Shown one piece after another: positions 18,025 to 26,818 of a stretch of 64,000 nucleotides of DNA. Within the stretch, counting starts at the first letter, position 1; each line of letters opens with the position of its first letter. Made by a program: the position numbers and the translations under genes. This DNA is from JBKQHQ01 sp052148715 (GTDB lineage Bacteria > Pseudomonadota > Alphaproteobacteria > Rhizobiales > Xanthobacteraceae). The stretch lies in the NCBI GenBank assembly GCA_052148715.1, contig JBKQHQ010000248.1, forward strand, positions 9,816 to 73,815, written 5' to 3'. The notes beneath the pieces were generated by a model. It had not been told where the DNA came from. It saw only the letters and a program-made list of their open reading frames with translations, and made no database searches.

Positions 18025-19245
18025 TTATCGAAACGCCGGTAACGAGCCGTTGTGCGTCGGTGCTCGATCCGCGACCGAGAGCACGACTTCCGCGGCACGC
18101 TCGCTGGGCGAAAGCGTGCCTACTCCCATAAGGAGGTCAAGACGCGCAAACGCTTCAAGTTGGCGTCGCCGTTCAGGCGTATCGCCAAGAATCGCATCGA
18201 GCGCAGGGGCGAGCTTGTCGGGCCTGCAATCAAACTGAAGGAATTCCGGCACCACGCTTTCCCCGAGCACCAGATTGGCCAGAATAACTGACGGGACACG
18301 TATCAGGCAGCGCGCGACGCCATATTCGAACAGCGAGAGCCGATATGCCGCGACTGTCGGCACGCCCGCAAGCGCCAATTCTAGGGTCACGGTCCCTGAA
18401 GCTGCCAACGCCGCCCGCGCCACGCGAAAGGCCGCGTGCTTCTCGGCCGGATCGGTCACTATCCTCGGACGGACCGTCCAATCGGCTGTCGCACCGGCGA
18501 GACGATCGGCCAAGTGAGGCAGCGTCGGCAGGACCAAGTCGATTGAACCTGCGCGCCGTGCTACGAGCGCCAGAGCCTCGCCGAAGGGGCCCAGAAGACG
18601 CCGGAGTTCACCGCTGCGGCTTCCAGGTAGCACGAGCACGATAGGCGGGTCGGCGAATCGCCGCTCTTGCTCGGCCGAATTGGGTCGCAGGCCTGAAATT
18701 TCTTCAATCAGCGGATGCCCGACATAACTGCAAGGCGGGCCGCCGAGCCGCGCGTGCTCCGCCGGCTCAAATGGCAGCAATGCCAGGAGGTGATCGACGT
18801 ACGCGCGCATGGCCCGCGCCCGCCCCGGCCGCCACGCCCACACGGTTGGCGAGACATAGTCCACGATCGGAATATCCGGCGCCACAGCGCGCACACGGCG
18901 GGCTACCCGGTGTGTGAAATCCGGGCTGTCGATGATTACGAGGACGTCGGGCCGCGCGGCGATCACCGCCGCTACCGTGGCGCGGATACGGCGCAGGATC
19001 GCCGGTACCCGTCGGGGAATGGCGGCGATGCCGATGATCGACAAATCATCAATTGGAAACAGGCTCGCAAGCCCGGCCGCTCGCATGGCGCTGCCGCCGA
19101 CGCCGCTGAACTCGGGCGCAACGTCGGTGCGCTGGATAAGCGCACGCATCAGCGCGGCGCCGAGCCGATCGCCGGAGGCTTCGGCAGCGACGATGAATAT
19201 CCGCAGCCGCCGGCCGACTCCTTCTACCGGCGGCGGCGCGTTCAC
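18025..19245 (-). CDS. lpxB: Lipid A disaccharide synthase
   Basis: A glycosyltransferase joining lipid X and UDP-2,3-diacylglucosamine to form the lipid A disaccharide, at the inner face of the cytoplasmic membrane. The 406 residues hold the GT19 features FIVAAEASGDRLGAALMRAL at the N-terminus, VDYVSPTVWAWRPGRARAM in the middle and VLPGSRSGELRRLLGPFGEAL in the C-terminal nucleotide-binding half. The start at 19245 overlaps the lpxI stop by four bases, indicating translational coupling. It is the last gene of the long left-facing envelope cluster. Confidence 0.95.
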   Translation of the reverse strand: MNAPPPVEGVGRRLRIFIVAAEASGDRLGAALMRALIQRTDVAPEFSGVGGSAMRAAGLASLFPIDDLSIIGIAAIPRRVPAILRRIRATVAAVIAARPDVLVIIDSPDFTHRVARRVRAVAPDIPIVDYVSPTVWAWRPGRARAMRAYVDHLLALLPFEPAEHARLGGPPCSYVGHPLIEEISGLRPNSAEQERRFADPPIVLVLPGSRSGELRRLLGPFGEALALVARRAGSIDLVLPTLPHLADRLAGATADWTVRPRIVTDPAEKHAAFRVARAALAASGTVTLELALAGVPTVAAYRLSLFEYGVARCLIRVPSVILANLVLGESVVPEFLQFDCRPDKLAPALDAILGDTPERRRQLEAFARLDLLMGVGTLSPSERAAEVVLSVADRAPTHNGSLPAFR

Positions 19246-20126
19246 GACGCATTTCCGGCGTCGTTGACTCCGACAACGAAGACGTCGTGCCGATCGGCGG
19301 CGGCGATAATGTCTTGCGGCTCGGCCACGATTGCTTCTCCGGCAAGCACCGCGAGACCCCCGAGGCCGGCCCGCGCAACGCCTTCCACCGTTCTCGGGCC
19401 GATCGACGGCAGATCAAACCGGCGGTCTTGCTGAGGCTTGGCCGCCTTGACGAGCACACCCATGCCGGCCGCAACGCGGATGCGCCCGAGCCCGCGCAGC
19501 TCGGCGATGTGATCCAGCATGAGATCCGTGCCATCGGCTGCCTCGACCGCCAACACGCGCGCCTGCGCAATCACGACGGCTTGCCCGACATCGAAGGGGC
19601 CGATGGCGCGCAGGAAGGCAATCCCGAGCTTGATGTCAGCCCTCTGCTCTTCGGAAGGCGCGCGACGCCCGAATGCACCCTCCGGCGCCAAGATCTGCGG
19701 AGCCACCTCGTGCGCGCCGACCAAGCGAAAGCCGTGCTCCTCGAATATCTTGCCGATGCCGGAAAGCAGATGGTCGTCGCCACCGCGGAAAGTCCGAATG
19801 ATGCGGGGGAGGAGCCGCAACGTCAGGAGATCGAGCCGGATCTGAGGGATCGCCGGCCGCACCAGAGTTCCGACAAAGACGATGTCGCGGCACTGGGCCT
19901 CGCGCGCCAATCGCCGCAACCGCCCAAATTGGCCCAAGGCGACCCAATGATGCGGGTAGCGCGCCACGGCCCCGGCATCCGCAAACCCGGTGATGGCCAG
20001 CAGGACGACGGGCCTGCCGTTCGCAATTGCCGCGTCGGCGACAGTATAAGGAAGCGATCCGCCGCCGCAGATGATGCCGAGCGGGCCGCGGGTGTCGGAC
20101 GCGACATCGATGCTGCCCGCCGCCAT
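19242..20126 (-). CDS. lpxI: UDP-2,3-diacylglucosamine pyrophosphatase LpxI
   Basis: Hydrolyses UDP-2,3-diacylglucosamine to lipid X. LpxI does this step in alphaproteobacteria that lack LpxH, attacking the alpha phosphate rather than the beta. The 294 residues begin MAAGSIDVASDTRGPLGIICGGGSLPYTVADAA, with the family's N-terminal GGGxLP motif, and carry the C-terminal segment VKAAKPQQDRRFDLPSIGPRTVEGVARAGLGGLAVLAGEAIV. It lies between lpxA (six bases upstream) and lpxB (overlapping), which fits the pathway order. Confidence 0.94.
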   Translation of the reverse strand: MAAGSIDVASDTRGPLGIICGGGSLPYTVADAAIANGRPVVLLAITGFADAGAVARYPHHWVALGQFGRLRRLAREAQCRDIVFVGTLVRPAIPQIRLDLLTLRLLPRIIRTFRGGDDHLLSGIGKIFEEHGFRLVGAHEVAPQILAPEGAFGRRAPSEEQRADIKLGIAFLRAIGPFDVGQAVVIAQARVLAVEAADGTDLMLDHIAELRGLGRIRVAAGMGVLVKAAKPQQDRRFDLPSIGPRTVEGVARAGLGGLAVLAGEAIVAEPQDIIAAADRHDVFVVGVNDAGNAS

Positions 20127-20132
20127 CCCACG

Positions 20133-20933
20133 TTAATCCTGGTGATGCTCGCCCGGCTGACACAGGGCACGATCGTGTCCGGCGCGGACGAACTCTACGA
20201 TCTGGGCCACTGCGGCATCGCTGCCGAGCTCGGCCGCGACGCGATCGACACGTTTGGTGAACAACCCCTCCCCGAAGAACAACACATGATATGCCTTGCG
20301 AACCGCATGCCTTGTCTCACGGGAAAAGGCGCGGCGCTTCATGCCGACGAAGTTGAGGCCGCCCAGCCGGCCGATGGCTCCGATCGCAAGACCGAACGGG
20401 ATCACGTCGCTGCGCAAGCCGGTCATTCCGGCGATCATCGCGTGAGCGCCGATGCGCGTGAATTGGTGCGCCGCCGACAAGCCGCCCATGAACACATAGT
20501 CGCCGCAAGTGCAGTGGCCGCCGAGCGTCGCGCAATTGGCAAAAACCACGTGCTGGCCGACCCGGCAATCGTGGCCGACATGGGCATTGGCCATGAAGGT
20601 GCCGTGATCGCCCACGTCGGTCAGGCCGCCGCCGTCCTCGGTGCCGATGTTCATGGTGACCGCCTCGCGGATGTCGCAGTCGGCACCGATCACGAGCCGG
20701 GTCGCACCTCCGCGGTACCGCATCGATTGCGGCGGGGTCCCGAGCGAGGCGAAAGGATAGACGACGGTGCGCGCACCGATCGAGGTCTTGCCGGTGACGT
20801 GGACATGCGCGATCAGTCGACAGCCCTGCCCGATCGAGACGTTCGGTCCGATGACGCAGAACGGTCCGATCTCGGCGTCATCGGCGATTTCGGCTTGCGT
20901 CGCAACACAAGCTGACGGGTGGATAATTGGCAT
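20133..20933 (-). CDS. lpxA: UDP-N-acetylglucosamine acyltransferase
   Basis: First step of lipid A synthesis: 3-O-acylation of UDP-GlcNAc from acyl-ACP. It forms a left-handed beta helix of hexapeptide repeats (residues about 1-190: IHPSACVATQAEIADDAEIGPFCVIGPNVSIGQGC and on) with the catalytic His in NAHVGHDCRVG and a C-terminal helical domain. I take the ATG at 20933 (MPIIHPSACV, the family start, 266 residues). An ATG at 20954 would overlap the end of fabZ. The gap to fabZ is seven bases. Confidence 0.95.
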   Translation of the reverse strand: MPIIHPSACVATQAEIADDAEIGPFCVIGPNVSIGQGCRLIAHVHVTGKTSIGARTVVYPFASLGTPPQSMRYRGGATRLVIGADCDIREAVTMNIGTEDGGGLTDVGDHGTFMANAHVGHDCRVGQHVVFANCATLGGHCTCGDYVFMGGLSAAHQFTRIGAHAMIAGMTGLRSDVIPFGLAIGAIGRLGGLNFVGMKRRAFSRETRHAVRKAYHVLFFGEGLFTKRVDRVAAELGSDAAVAQIVEFVRAGHDRALCQPGEHHQD

Positions 20934-20940
20934 TCGAACT

Positions 20941-21396
20941 TTAAACCTTTGCAATCATCGCCCCGACCTCGGCTTCGCAGACGAGCTCGCCGTCCACCTT
21001 CGCCTCGCCGCGGAACCACCACATCGTTTTGCGTTTGGCAATTTGCTGCATGTGATATTCGATGCGGTCGCCGGGTACGACGGGGCGCCGAAACTTGGCC
21101 TTGTCGACGGTGAGGAAATAGACCGATTGCGGTGGGCCGTCCTTGCCCAGCGACAGCGCGCAAATGGCGCCGGCGCTTTGCGCCATACCCTCGAGCAGCA
21201 GCACGCCGGGCATTACCGGTCGACCGGGGAAATGGCCGAGGAAGAAGGGTTCATTGGCGGTGACGTTTTTGATGCCGATGCACGACTCATCGCCGCGAAT
21301 TTGCTCGATGCGGTCGACGAGCAGAAACGGATAACGGTGCGGAAGCATCTTGAGGAGCTGCTGCGGATCCAGTGACTGGGTTCCCGGCTCGGTCAT
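20941..21396 (-). CDS. fabZ: 3-hydroxyacyl-[acyl-carrier-protein] dehydratase FabZ
   Basis: Dehydrates 3-hydroxyacyl-ACP in fatty-acid elongation and competes with LpxA for the same substrate, hence its place in the cluster. The ATG at 21396 gives MTEPGTQSLDPQQLLKMLPHRYPFLLVDRIEQI with 151 residues, the usual size. The upstream extension to 21501 is not family-like. The hot-dog fold active site shows His in PHRYPFL and Glu in PGVLLLEGMAQ. Confidence 0.96.
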   Translation of the reverse strand: MTEPGTQSLDPQQLLKMLPHRYPFLLVDRIEQIRGDESCIGIKNVTANEPFFLGHFPGRPVMPGVLLLEGMAQSAGAICALSLGKDGPPQSVYFLTVDKAKFRRPVVPGDRIEYHMQQIAKRKTMWWFRGEAKVDGELVCEAEVGAMIAKV

Positions 21397-21747
21397 GGTC
21401 CGTTTCACTTCACCCTCCAGGTCACCGCATCCATTCTGTGCTCGGCCGACTCGGCTCGCCTTTGCCCCAGCGCCACGTTTCATGGCATGCGACAGGAACA
21501 ATGTTTGGTTGCGATAACCTGCATCCCAACCGGTGCAACGAGTGAATTGTTCAAGCGCAGGCGCACCTTGGTAGACCAGGTATCGGCGCGCTCTGATGCC
21601 ACGCCCCCTACCCAGTCTACGCCATCCGTTCGATCCTCAAAACCAGGAAGGTCGATTTGCTCGCGTCATGGTGAACCTTCGCGGCCTATCGGCGAACCGG
21701 GCGCCGGGAACGGGCGAGGGCAGCGCTAGACCGGCAAACAGAGCGGC
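21397..21747. other. 351-bp spacer between lpxD and fabZ
   Basis: Larger than the usual tight lpxD-fabZ junction. Open frames here have no recognisable domain and no good ribosome site, and I see no hairpin with a T-run. It may be a decayed or expanded spacer, or may hold a secondary promoter for fabZ-lpxA-lpxI-lpxB. Confidence 0.5.
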
Positions 21748-22830
21748 TCATTCGTCCCCTCCGTCATCCGTCGGTTCTGTCCTGCGCCGCGGCCTCGCCT
21801 CGGCACGGCTCAGCCGGCGAAGGGCCGCCGTCGCACGCAGGAAATCCCGAAACGGCTCCGCGGGCGCGCCACCCCAGCGGCCGCGCGCTGGCACGTCCGA
21901 CATCACTCCGGCCTTCGCCGCCAGCATCGCGCCGGTGCCGATCGTGACGTGATCGGCGACGCCGACCTGTCCGCCCAACATCACAAAATCTTCAATCGTT
22001 ACGCTGCCGGAAATCCCAACCTGTCCGGCGATCAGACAGTGCCGTCCGACCGTCACGTTGTGGCCGACCTGAACCAGGTTGTCGATCTTGGTGCCCTCGC
22101 CGATCGATGTGTCGCCGAGCGCGCCGCGGTCCACCGTCGTGCCGGCACCGATTTCGACATCGTCCTGGATGATCACCCGTCCGATCTGGGGAATCTTCAC
22201 ATGCCCCTTGGGCCCCGGAACAAACCCAAATCCGTCTTGGCCGATCCGGCAGCCCGGATGGATGGTGACCCGATCGCCGATGAGGGCATGCATGATCGAG
22301 GTGACCGCCCCAATCGAGCACTCGCGGCCGATGCGCACGTCGGGACCGATCACGGCGCCCGCTGCGATACGGGTGCCCGCGCCGATCTCCGCGCGCGGAC
22401 CGATGACGACGCCAGGATCGACCGTGACCCCATGCTCCAGCCGGGCCGCGTCATGCACCAATGCTCCCGGCGCAACGGCTTTGGCCTCGAACAGCGAGGA
22501 AGGACGCAAAGCTTCCGGGAAAAGCTTGCGGGCTACCATGACAAAGGCGCGGTACGGCGCCGCAATGCGCAACGCGACCGTCCGCTTGGGCACCAAAGAT
22601 GCGAACCGCTCGGTAACCAGGCACGCGCCGGCCCGGGTCGAAGGCAGCTGTTGCGCATATTTGGCGTTCTCAAAGAACGCGAGCTCGGACGCCGTTGCGC
22701 GGTGGAGCGAAGCAATGTTGCCGATACGATAATCGAGCGGCGCGCCGTCGGCAGGCTTTGCTCCGGTCAGCGCCGCGATTTCACCAAGGGTGAGGGTTGA
22801 GCCCCCTCTAAAGAATAACGGTTCGGTCAT
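21748..22830 (-). CDS. lpxD: UDP-3-O-(3-hydroxyacyl)glucosamine N-acyltransferase
   Basis: Third step of lipid A synthesis: N-acylation of UDP-3-O-acyl-glucosamine. The start at 22830 gives MTEPLFFRGGSTLTLGEIAALTGA. The open frame continues upstream to 23022 but that part overlaps the end of bamA and is not family-like. There is an N-terminal uridine-binding domain (residues 1-110), then a hexapeptide left-handed helix from about residue 115 (DPGVVIGPRAEIGAGTRIAAG), with the catalytic His in QVGHNVTVGRHC. The 360-residue length is standard. bamA ends 35 bp upstream. Confidence 0.96.
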   Translation of the reverse strand: MTEPLFFRGGSTLTLGEIAALTGAKPADGAPLDYRIGNIASLHRATASELAFFENAKYAQQLPSTRAGACLVTERFASLVPKRTVALRIAAPYRAFVMVARKLFPEALRPSSLFEAKAVAPGALVHDAARLEHGVTVDPGVVIGPRAEIGAGTRIAAGAVIGPDVRIGRECSIGAVTSIMHALIGDRVTIHPGCRIGQDGFGFVPGPKGHVKIPQIGRVIIQDDVEIGAGTTVDRGALGDTSIGEGTKIDNLVQVGHNVTVGRHCLIAGQVGISGSVTIEDFVMLGGQVGVADHVTIGTGAMLAAKAGVMSDVPARGRWGGAPAEPFRDFLRATAALRRLSRAEARPRRRTEPTDDGGDE

Positions 22831-22865
22831 GGCACCGCGCCGCGTGCTCGGCCCCGCCGCCAAGA

Positions 22866-25427
22866 TCAGAATTTTGTTCCGCCGCCGAAGCGAAAGATTT
22901 GCGTGTGATCGTAGGGTTCCTTGGTAAGCGGATACGCGAGGTCGAACCGCAGGGGACCAAACGGAGAATCCCAAATCAGACCAACACCCACCGAGGAGCG
23001 GATGAACGGATCGCCCGAGCAATTGGAGGCGTTGCCGAGCGACGTTGGCGTCGTTGTACTCGGCTGCGCCCCATTGCAGTACATGCCGACATTCGTCAAC
23101 GGATCGTAGGTGGGACCTTTATAGCCCCAGAGCGATCCGGCGTCGGTGTACACCGCGCCGCGCATGCCGACGTCCTTCGGCAGGAAATAGAACGGAACCT
23201 GCACCTCCAGGCTCGCGCCCCAGTAGTTCGTGCCGCCAAGCGCGTCATTCGTCGTTCCGAGCGTGGTATCGCGCGGTCCGATGCCGGCCGGTGCGAAGCC
23301 GCGCACCAGGTCGGGGCCGAGCTTGAACATGTCAAGCATGCGCAGGTTGTCGTCGTTGCCATAACCGGAGAGATTTCCGGCCTGCAAGTGCACGACGGCA
23401 ACAAAGTCCGGAATCACTTCGTAGTACTGCCGGATGTCGCCGCTGGTGCGAATGAACGCCACATCACCGCCGGCGCCGGCAAAGTCCTGGCGCAGCTCGC
23501 CGTAAAGGCCCGCGGTTGGCCGCTTGTTGTTGTCCAAGGCGTTATACGCGAGCGTATAGCCCGGCATCGATACGTAGACCGGCCCACCCCGAGACTCCAT
23601 CTTGACCGGAACCGACGACTCGCCATCGGCAAAACAATCCGTCTGCCCGGCGGCGTTGGGGGACGCGGCCGGCGCCGTGGTTGCTGGGGTTGAGCCAAGC
23701 GAACCCGGAAGAAGGGAATAGGCCGGAGTCGGGAAGGTGTTTATAAAGTCCGGGTTGATATTGTTGCAGTTCGCCAGCGTGGTGGGGAGCTGAATCTCCT
23801 GCATATACGCTGAATACCGGAACTGCATCGACAGGTTTTCAGTCAAGGCGAAGCCGAGCCGGACGGCTCCCCCGAACATCTCCGTGCCGTAAGACAGGTA
23901 GCTATTCGACTCCGTTGCCCTCGCGTACAGATCGATGCCGGCGGTCAGCCGGTTGCCCAGGAAATAGGGCTCGGCAAAAGACAACGTCACTCCCTTCGAA
24001 TATTGTCCGTAGGTCACGGCAGCCTTCGCATACTGGCCCTGGCCGAGCAGGTTGCGCTCGCCGATGCTGACCTCGGCCATGGCGCCGTCGGCCGTCGAGT
24101 AGCCGCCCGCAATGGAGAATTCGCCGGTCGACTGCTCTTCCACGTCGACGTTCAGCACGATCCGATCCGGCGCCGAGCCGGGCTCGTTGGTGATCTTCAC
24201 GGTCTTGAAGTAGTTAAGGTTCTTGAGCCGGCGCTCGGCCCGGTCCACCAGCGCGCGGTTGTAGGGATCGCCTTCAGAGAGATCGAATTCGCGACGAAGA
24301 ACATAATCGCGAGTGCGCGTGTTGCCGCGGATGTTAATGCGCTCGATATAGGCGCGCGCGCCCTCCTCGATCACGAACGTCACATTGACCAAGCGTTTTG
24401 TATAATCTCGGTCGCCACGCGGCCGGGCGCTCGCAAAGGCATATCCACGCCGCGACGCTTCGACGGTCAGGTCCTCGACCGTCTTCTCGATCAGCTCGGC
24501 GTTATAGACATCGCCGGAATGGACGCGCAGCCGCGAGCGCAAGACCCCCACATCGATCGCGCCGACATTCGTTTCCGCGTCGACCCGGCCGAAGTGATAT
24601 TGCTCGCCTTCATCGACGGTGAAGGTCACGACAAACCCGCTCCGCGCCGGGTCATACTCGGCAACCGCAGAGACGACGCGGATATCCGCATAGCCGTGCG
24701 TCAGATAAAATTTGCGGATGAGGTCGCGATCGGCCTCCAGGCGGTCCGGATCGTAAATATCGTTGGACTGCAAAAAGCTCAGCAAGTTGCTCTGAGCAGT
24801 CTTGATGACATCCTTCAAGCGGCTCGCCGAATAGGCATTATTGCCGACGAAATTGATCTCCTTGACCACCGTCTTTTCGCCTTCGTTGATTTCGAAGACG
24901 AGATCGACGCGGTTGTTCGGCAGTTCAATAATCTGAGGCGTAACCCGCACGTCGAAACGCCCATTGCGGCGGTAGATCTCGACGATCCGCTGCACGTCCG
25001 CTTGCACCATCGGGCGCGACAATGTCCCGCGCGCTTTCGACTGGACCTCGGTGGTGAGCTGATCGTCCTTGACCTTCTTGTTACCCTCGAAGGCGACACG
25101 GTTTATGACTTGATTTTCGACGACGGTCACCACCAGCCGGCCACCGGCTTGGTTGATCCGCACGTCTTGGAAAAGGCCGGTCTTGTACAGCGCTTTCAGC
25201 GCCTGATCGATTTTCGCCGCATCGATGCGTTCGCCCGGGCGGGGCGTAAAATACGAACGGATCGTGTCGGCTTCGACCCGCCTGTTCCCCTCGACGACAA
25301 TCGAGCTGGCCGTCTGCGCGACCGCAAAGCTGGGTGCGACGACTGCGGCAGCGAACACACCAACGCTGAGGCCGAGGACCAAGCATAACGCGCCGAGTCC
25401 GCGCTGCCACCCCACCCCCAACTTCAT
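22866..25427 (-). CDS. bamA: Outer-membrane protein assembly factor BamA
   Basis: Core of the BAM complex that inserts beta-barrels into the outer membrane, including the Omp25-like proteins encoded here. The ATG at 25427 starts a signal peptide (MKLGVGWQRGLGALCLVLGLSVGVFAAAVVAPSFAVA-Q). A GTG-less extension to 25598 overlaps rseP and is rejected. Five POTRA domains span about residues 38-420 (first: SSIVVEGNRRVEADTIRSYF), and the 16-stranded barrel runs from about 430 to the end, with the conserved VRGFAPAGIGPRD (lid-lock VRGF type) and the C-terminal IFRFGGGTKF. The 853 residues are slightly long; inserts with many Ala/Pro lie in barrel loops around residue 580. Confidence 0.96.
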   Translation of the reverse strand: MKLGVGWQRGLGALCLVLGLSVGVFAAAVVAPSFAVAQTASSIVVEGNRRVEADTIRSYFTPRPGERIDAAKIDQALKALYKTGLFQDVRINQAGGRLVVTVVENQVINRVAFEGNKKVKDDQLTTEVQSKARGTLSRPMVQADVQRIVEIYRRNGRFDVRVTPQIIELPNNRVDLVFEINEGEKTVVKEINFVGNNAYSASRLKDVIKTAQSNLLSFLQSNDIYDPDRLEADRDLIRKFYLTHGYADIRVVSAVAEYDPARSGFVVTFTVDEGEQYHFGRVDAETNVGAIDVGVLRSRLRVHSGDVYNAELIEKTVEDLTVEASRRGYAFASARPRGDRDYTKRLVNVTFVIEEGARAYIERINIRGNTRTRDYVLRREFDLSEGDPYNRALVDRAERRLKNLNYFKTVKITNEPGSAPDRIVLNVDVEEQSTGEFSIAGGYSTADGAMAEVSIGERNLLGQGQYAKAAVTYGQYSKGVTLSFAEPYFLGNRLTAGIDLYARATESNSYLSYGTEMFGGAVRLGFALTENLSMQFRYSAYMQEIQLPTTLANCNNINPDFINTFPTPAYSLLPGSLGSTPATTAPAASPNAAGQTDCFADGESSVPVKMESRGGPVYVSMPGYTLAYNALDNNKRPTAGLYGELRQDFAGAGGDVAFIRTSGDIRQYYEVIPDFVAVVHLQAGNLSGYGNDDNLRMLDMFKLGPDLVRGFAPAGIGPRDTTLGTTNDALGGTNYWGASLEVQVPFYFLPKDVGMRGAVYTDAGSLWGYKGPTYDPLTNVGMYCNGAQPSTTTPTSLGNASNCSGDPFIRSSVGVGLIWDSPFGPLRFDLAYPLTKEPYDHTQIFRFGGGTKF

Positions 25428-25585
25428 GCGCAACGCGCCCTTTTTCTGCAGCCGACCCACCCCGGCGGAGTCAAGGGATGACTCTGCAAAGCCGTCCGCT
25501 TGTACAGCCTTTGCCAAGCTGTGCAAACCGACTTTTCCGCGCCAGACCGCTTTCCCCCAGGAAGTGACCCACCAGCAACGGTGCA

Positions 25586-26758
25586 CTAGCCCCTCCAATG
25601 GAAAACGTGGAGGAAATCGTTGCGTGTTGCGAAGATCATCAACATCACGACCAGCGCAAGGCCGATGCGAAAGCCAATCTCTTGCGCGTAGTCCGACAAG
25701 GGCCGGCCGCGTACCACCTCGATTGCGTAGAACAAAAGATGCCCGCCATCCAGCAAGGGTACCGGAAAGAGGTTCAGGAGGCCGATCGAGACCGAGATAA
25801 GCGCCGCCAAGTTGAGGAGCCAGACCAAGGCAACGCCGACCCCGCCGTTGTCCAATCCCATCTTCCAGACCTCACCGGAGATCTGGGCGATCCGCACGGG
25901 CCCGCCCAACTGGTCTGCGCCGCCGTTGCCGCGCACCAGGCCTCCGATGAAGGAAAGGGTCTTATCGATAATTCCCCAGGTCTCCTGAACGCCGAGCTTC
26001 ACTCCGGTGAGCGGATCGACCTTCTCGCGCCGCACGTCGTCCGGGTTCTTCGACGCCACGATTCCCAGCCGCCCGACCTTATTCCCCGCTTCGTCCTTGT
26101 CCGCCGCCGGGGTTGCCTTGAGGGTCATCCGCTCGGCGCCGCGGTCAATGGTAACTTCCAGCGGGCGATCCAGGCTGGCGCTGACCAACCGCGACATGTC
26201 CTCGAAACTATCGATTGGGTGGCCGTCAATCGCGACCACCAGGTCCCCCGGCTGAAATCCAGCCGCCGCTGCGGCGCTATTGGCATTGACCGAGCCGACC
26301 CGCGGTGCGAGCGAGGTCGCTTTGCCGTAAAGCGAGAAAATCGCGGCGAAGATCACGATCGCAAGGATGAAATTCGCAATCGGCCCGGCCGCAACCACGG
26401 CTGCCCGCGCGCCCACCTTCTGGTGGAAGAAACTTTGCTGCTTCTCGGCTTCGCTCATCGTGGCGAGCGCGGCCGCGTCCGGAGTGCTGGCCGCATTCTC
26501 ATCCCCAAAGAACTTGACGTAGCCGCCCAGCGGAATCGCCGAGACCTTCCACCGCGTGTTGTAGCGATCATTGAAGCCGATCAGCTCAGGTCCAAAGCCG
26601 ATGGAAAACACCAGCACCCTGATGCCGCACCAGCGGGCCATCAGGAAATGACCCAGCTCGTGGAAGAAGACCACGATTCCGAGGACGAAAAGGAACGGCA
26701 GGGCATAGCCCAAACCGCCGGTCAGCCAGCCAATGCCATCGGCAAGAGTAGAACGCAT
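25586..26758 (-). CDS. rseP: Site-2 zinc metalloprotease RseP
   Basis: Intramembrane protease that cleaves anti-sigma factors after site-1 cleavage and clears signal-peptide remnants. The 390 residues carry HELGH at residues 33-37 in the first membrane helix, a PDZ domain around 125-210 (VGSVNANSAAAAAGFQPGDLVVAIDGHPI) and the third metal ligand segment LNLFPVPLLDGGHLLFYAIE near the C-terminus. It lies between dxr and bamA, as in most proteobacteria. The spacing to bamA is 158 bp, so bamA may have its own promoter. Confidence 0.95.
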   Translation of the reverse strand: MRSTLADGIGWLTGGLGYALPFLFVLGIVVFFHELGHFLMARWCGIRVLVFSIGFGPELIGFNDRYNTRWKVSAIPLGGYVKFFGDENAASTPDAAALATMSEAEKQQSFFHQKVGARAAVVAAGPIANFILAIVIFAAIFSLYGKATSLAPRVGSVNANSAAAAAGFQPGDLVVAIDGHPIDSFEDMSRLVSASLDRPLEVTIDRGAERMTLKATPAADKDEAGNKVGRLGIVASKNPDDVRREKVDPLTGVKLGVQETWGIIDKTLSFIGGLVRGNGGADQLGGPVRIAQISGEVWKMGLDNGGVGVALVWLLNLAALISVSIGLLNLFPVPLLDGGHLLFYAIEVVRGRPLSDYAQEIGFRIGLALVVMLMIFATRNDFLHVFHWRG

Positions 26759-26818
26759 GATGTTTTGCTACCGCCCCCCGATGAATCTGTCGATGAATCT
26801 GTCCCCGCCACGTTCAAG

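Noticed and set aside
19287..20915. 542-codon right-facing open frame over lpxI and lpxA
   Set aside because: Antisense shadow: both left-facing genes have full motifs and normal lengths; the shadow protein is Arg/Asp/Gln-rich without domain signs.
24003..25388. 461-codon open frame antisense to bamA
   Set aside because: Lies wholly within the POTRA-coding part of bamA; composition is that of a reverse-complement shadow.
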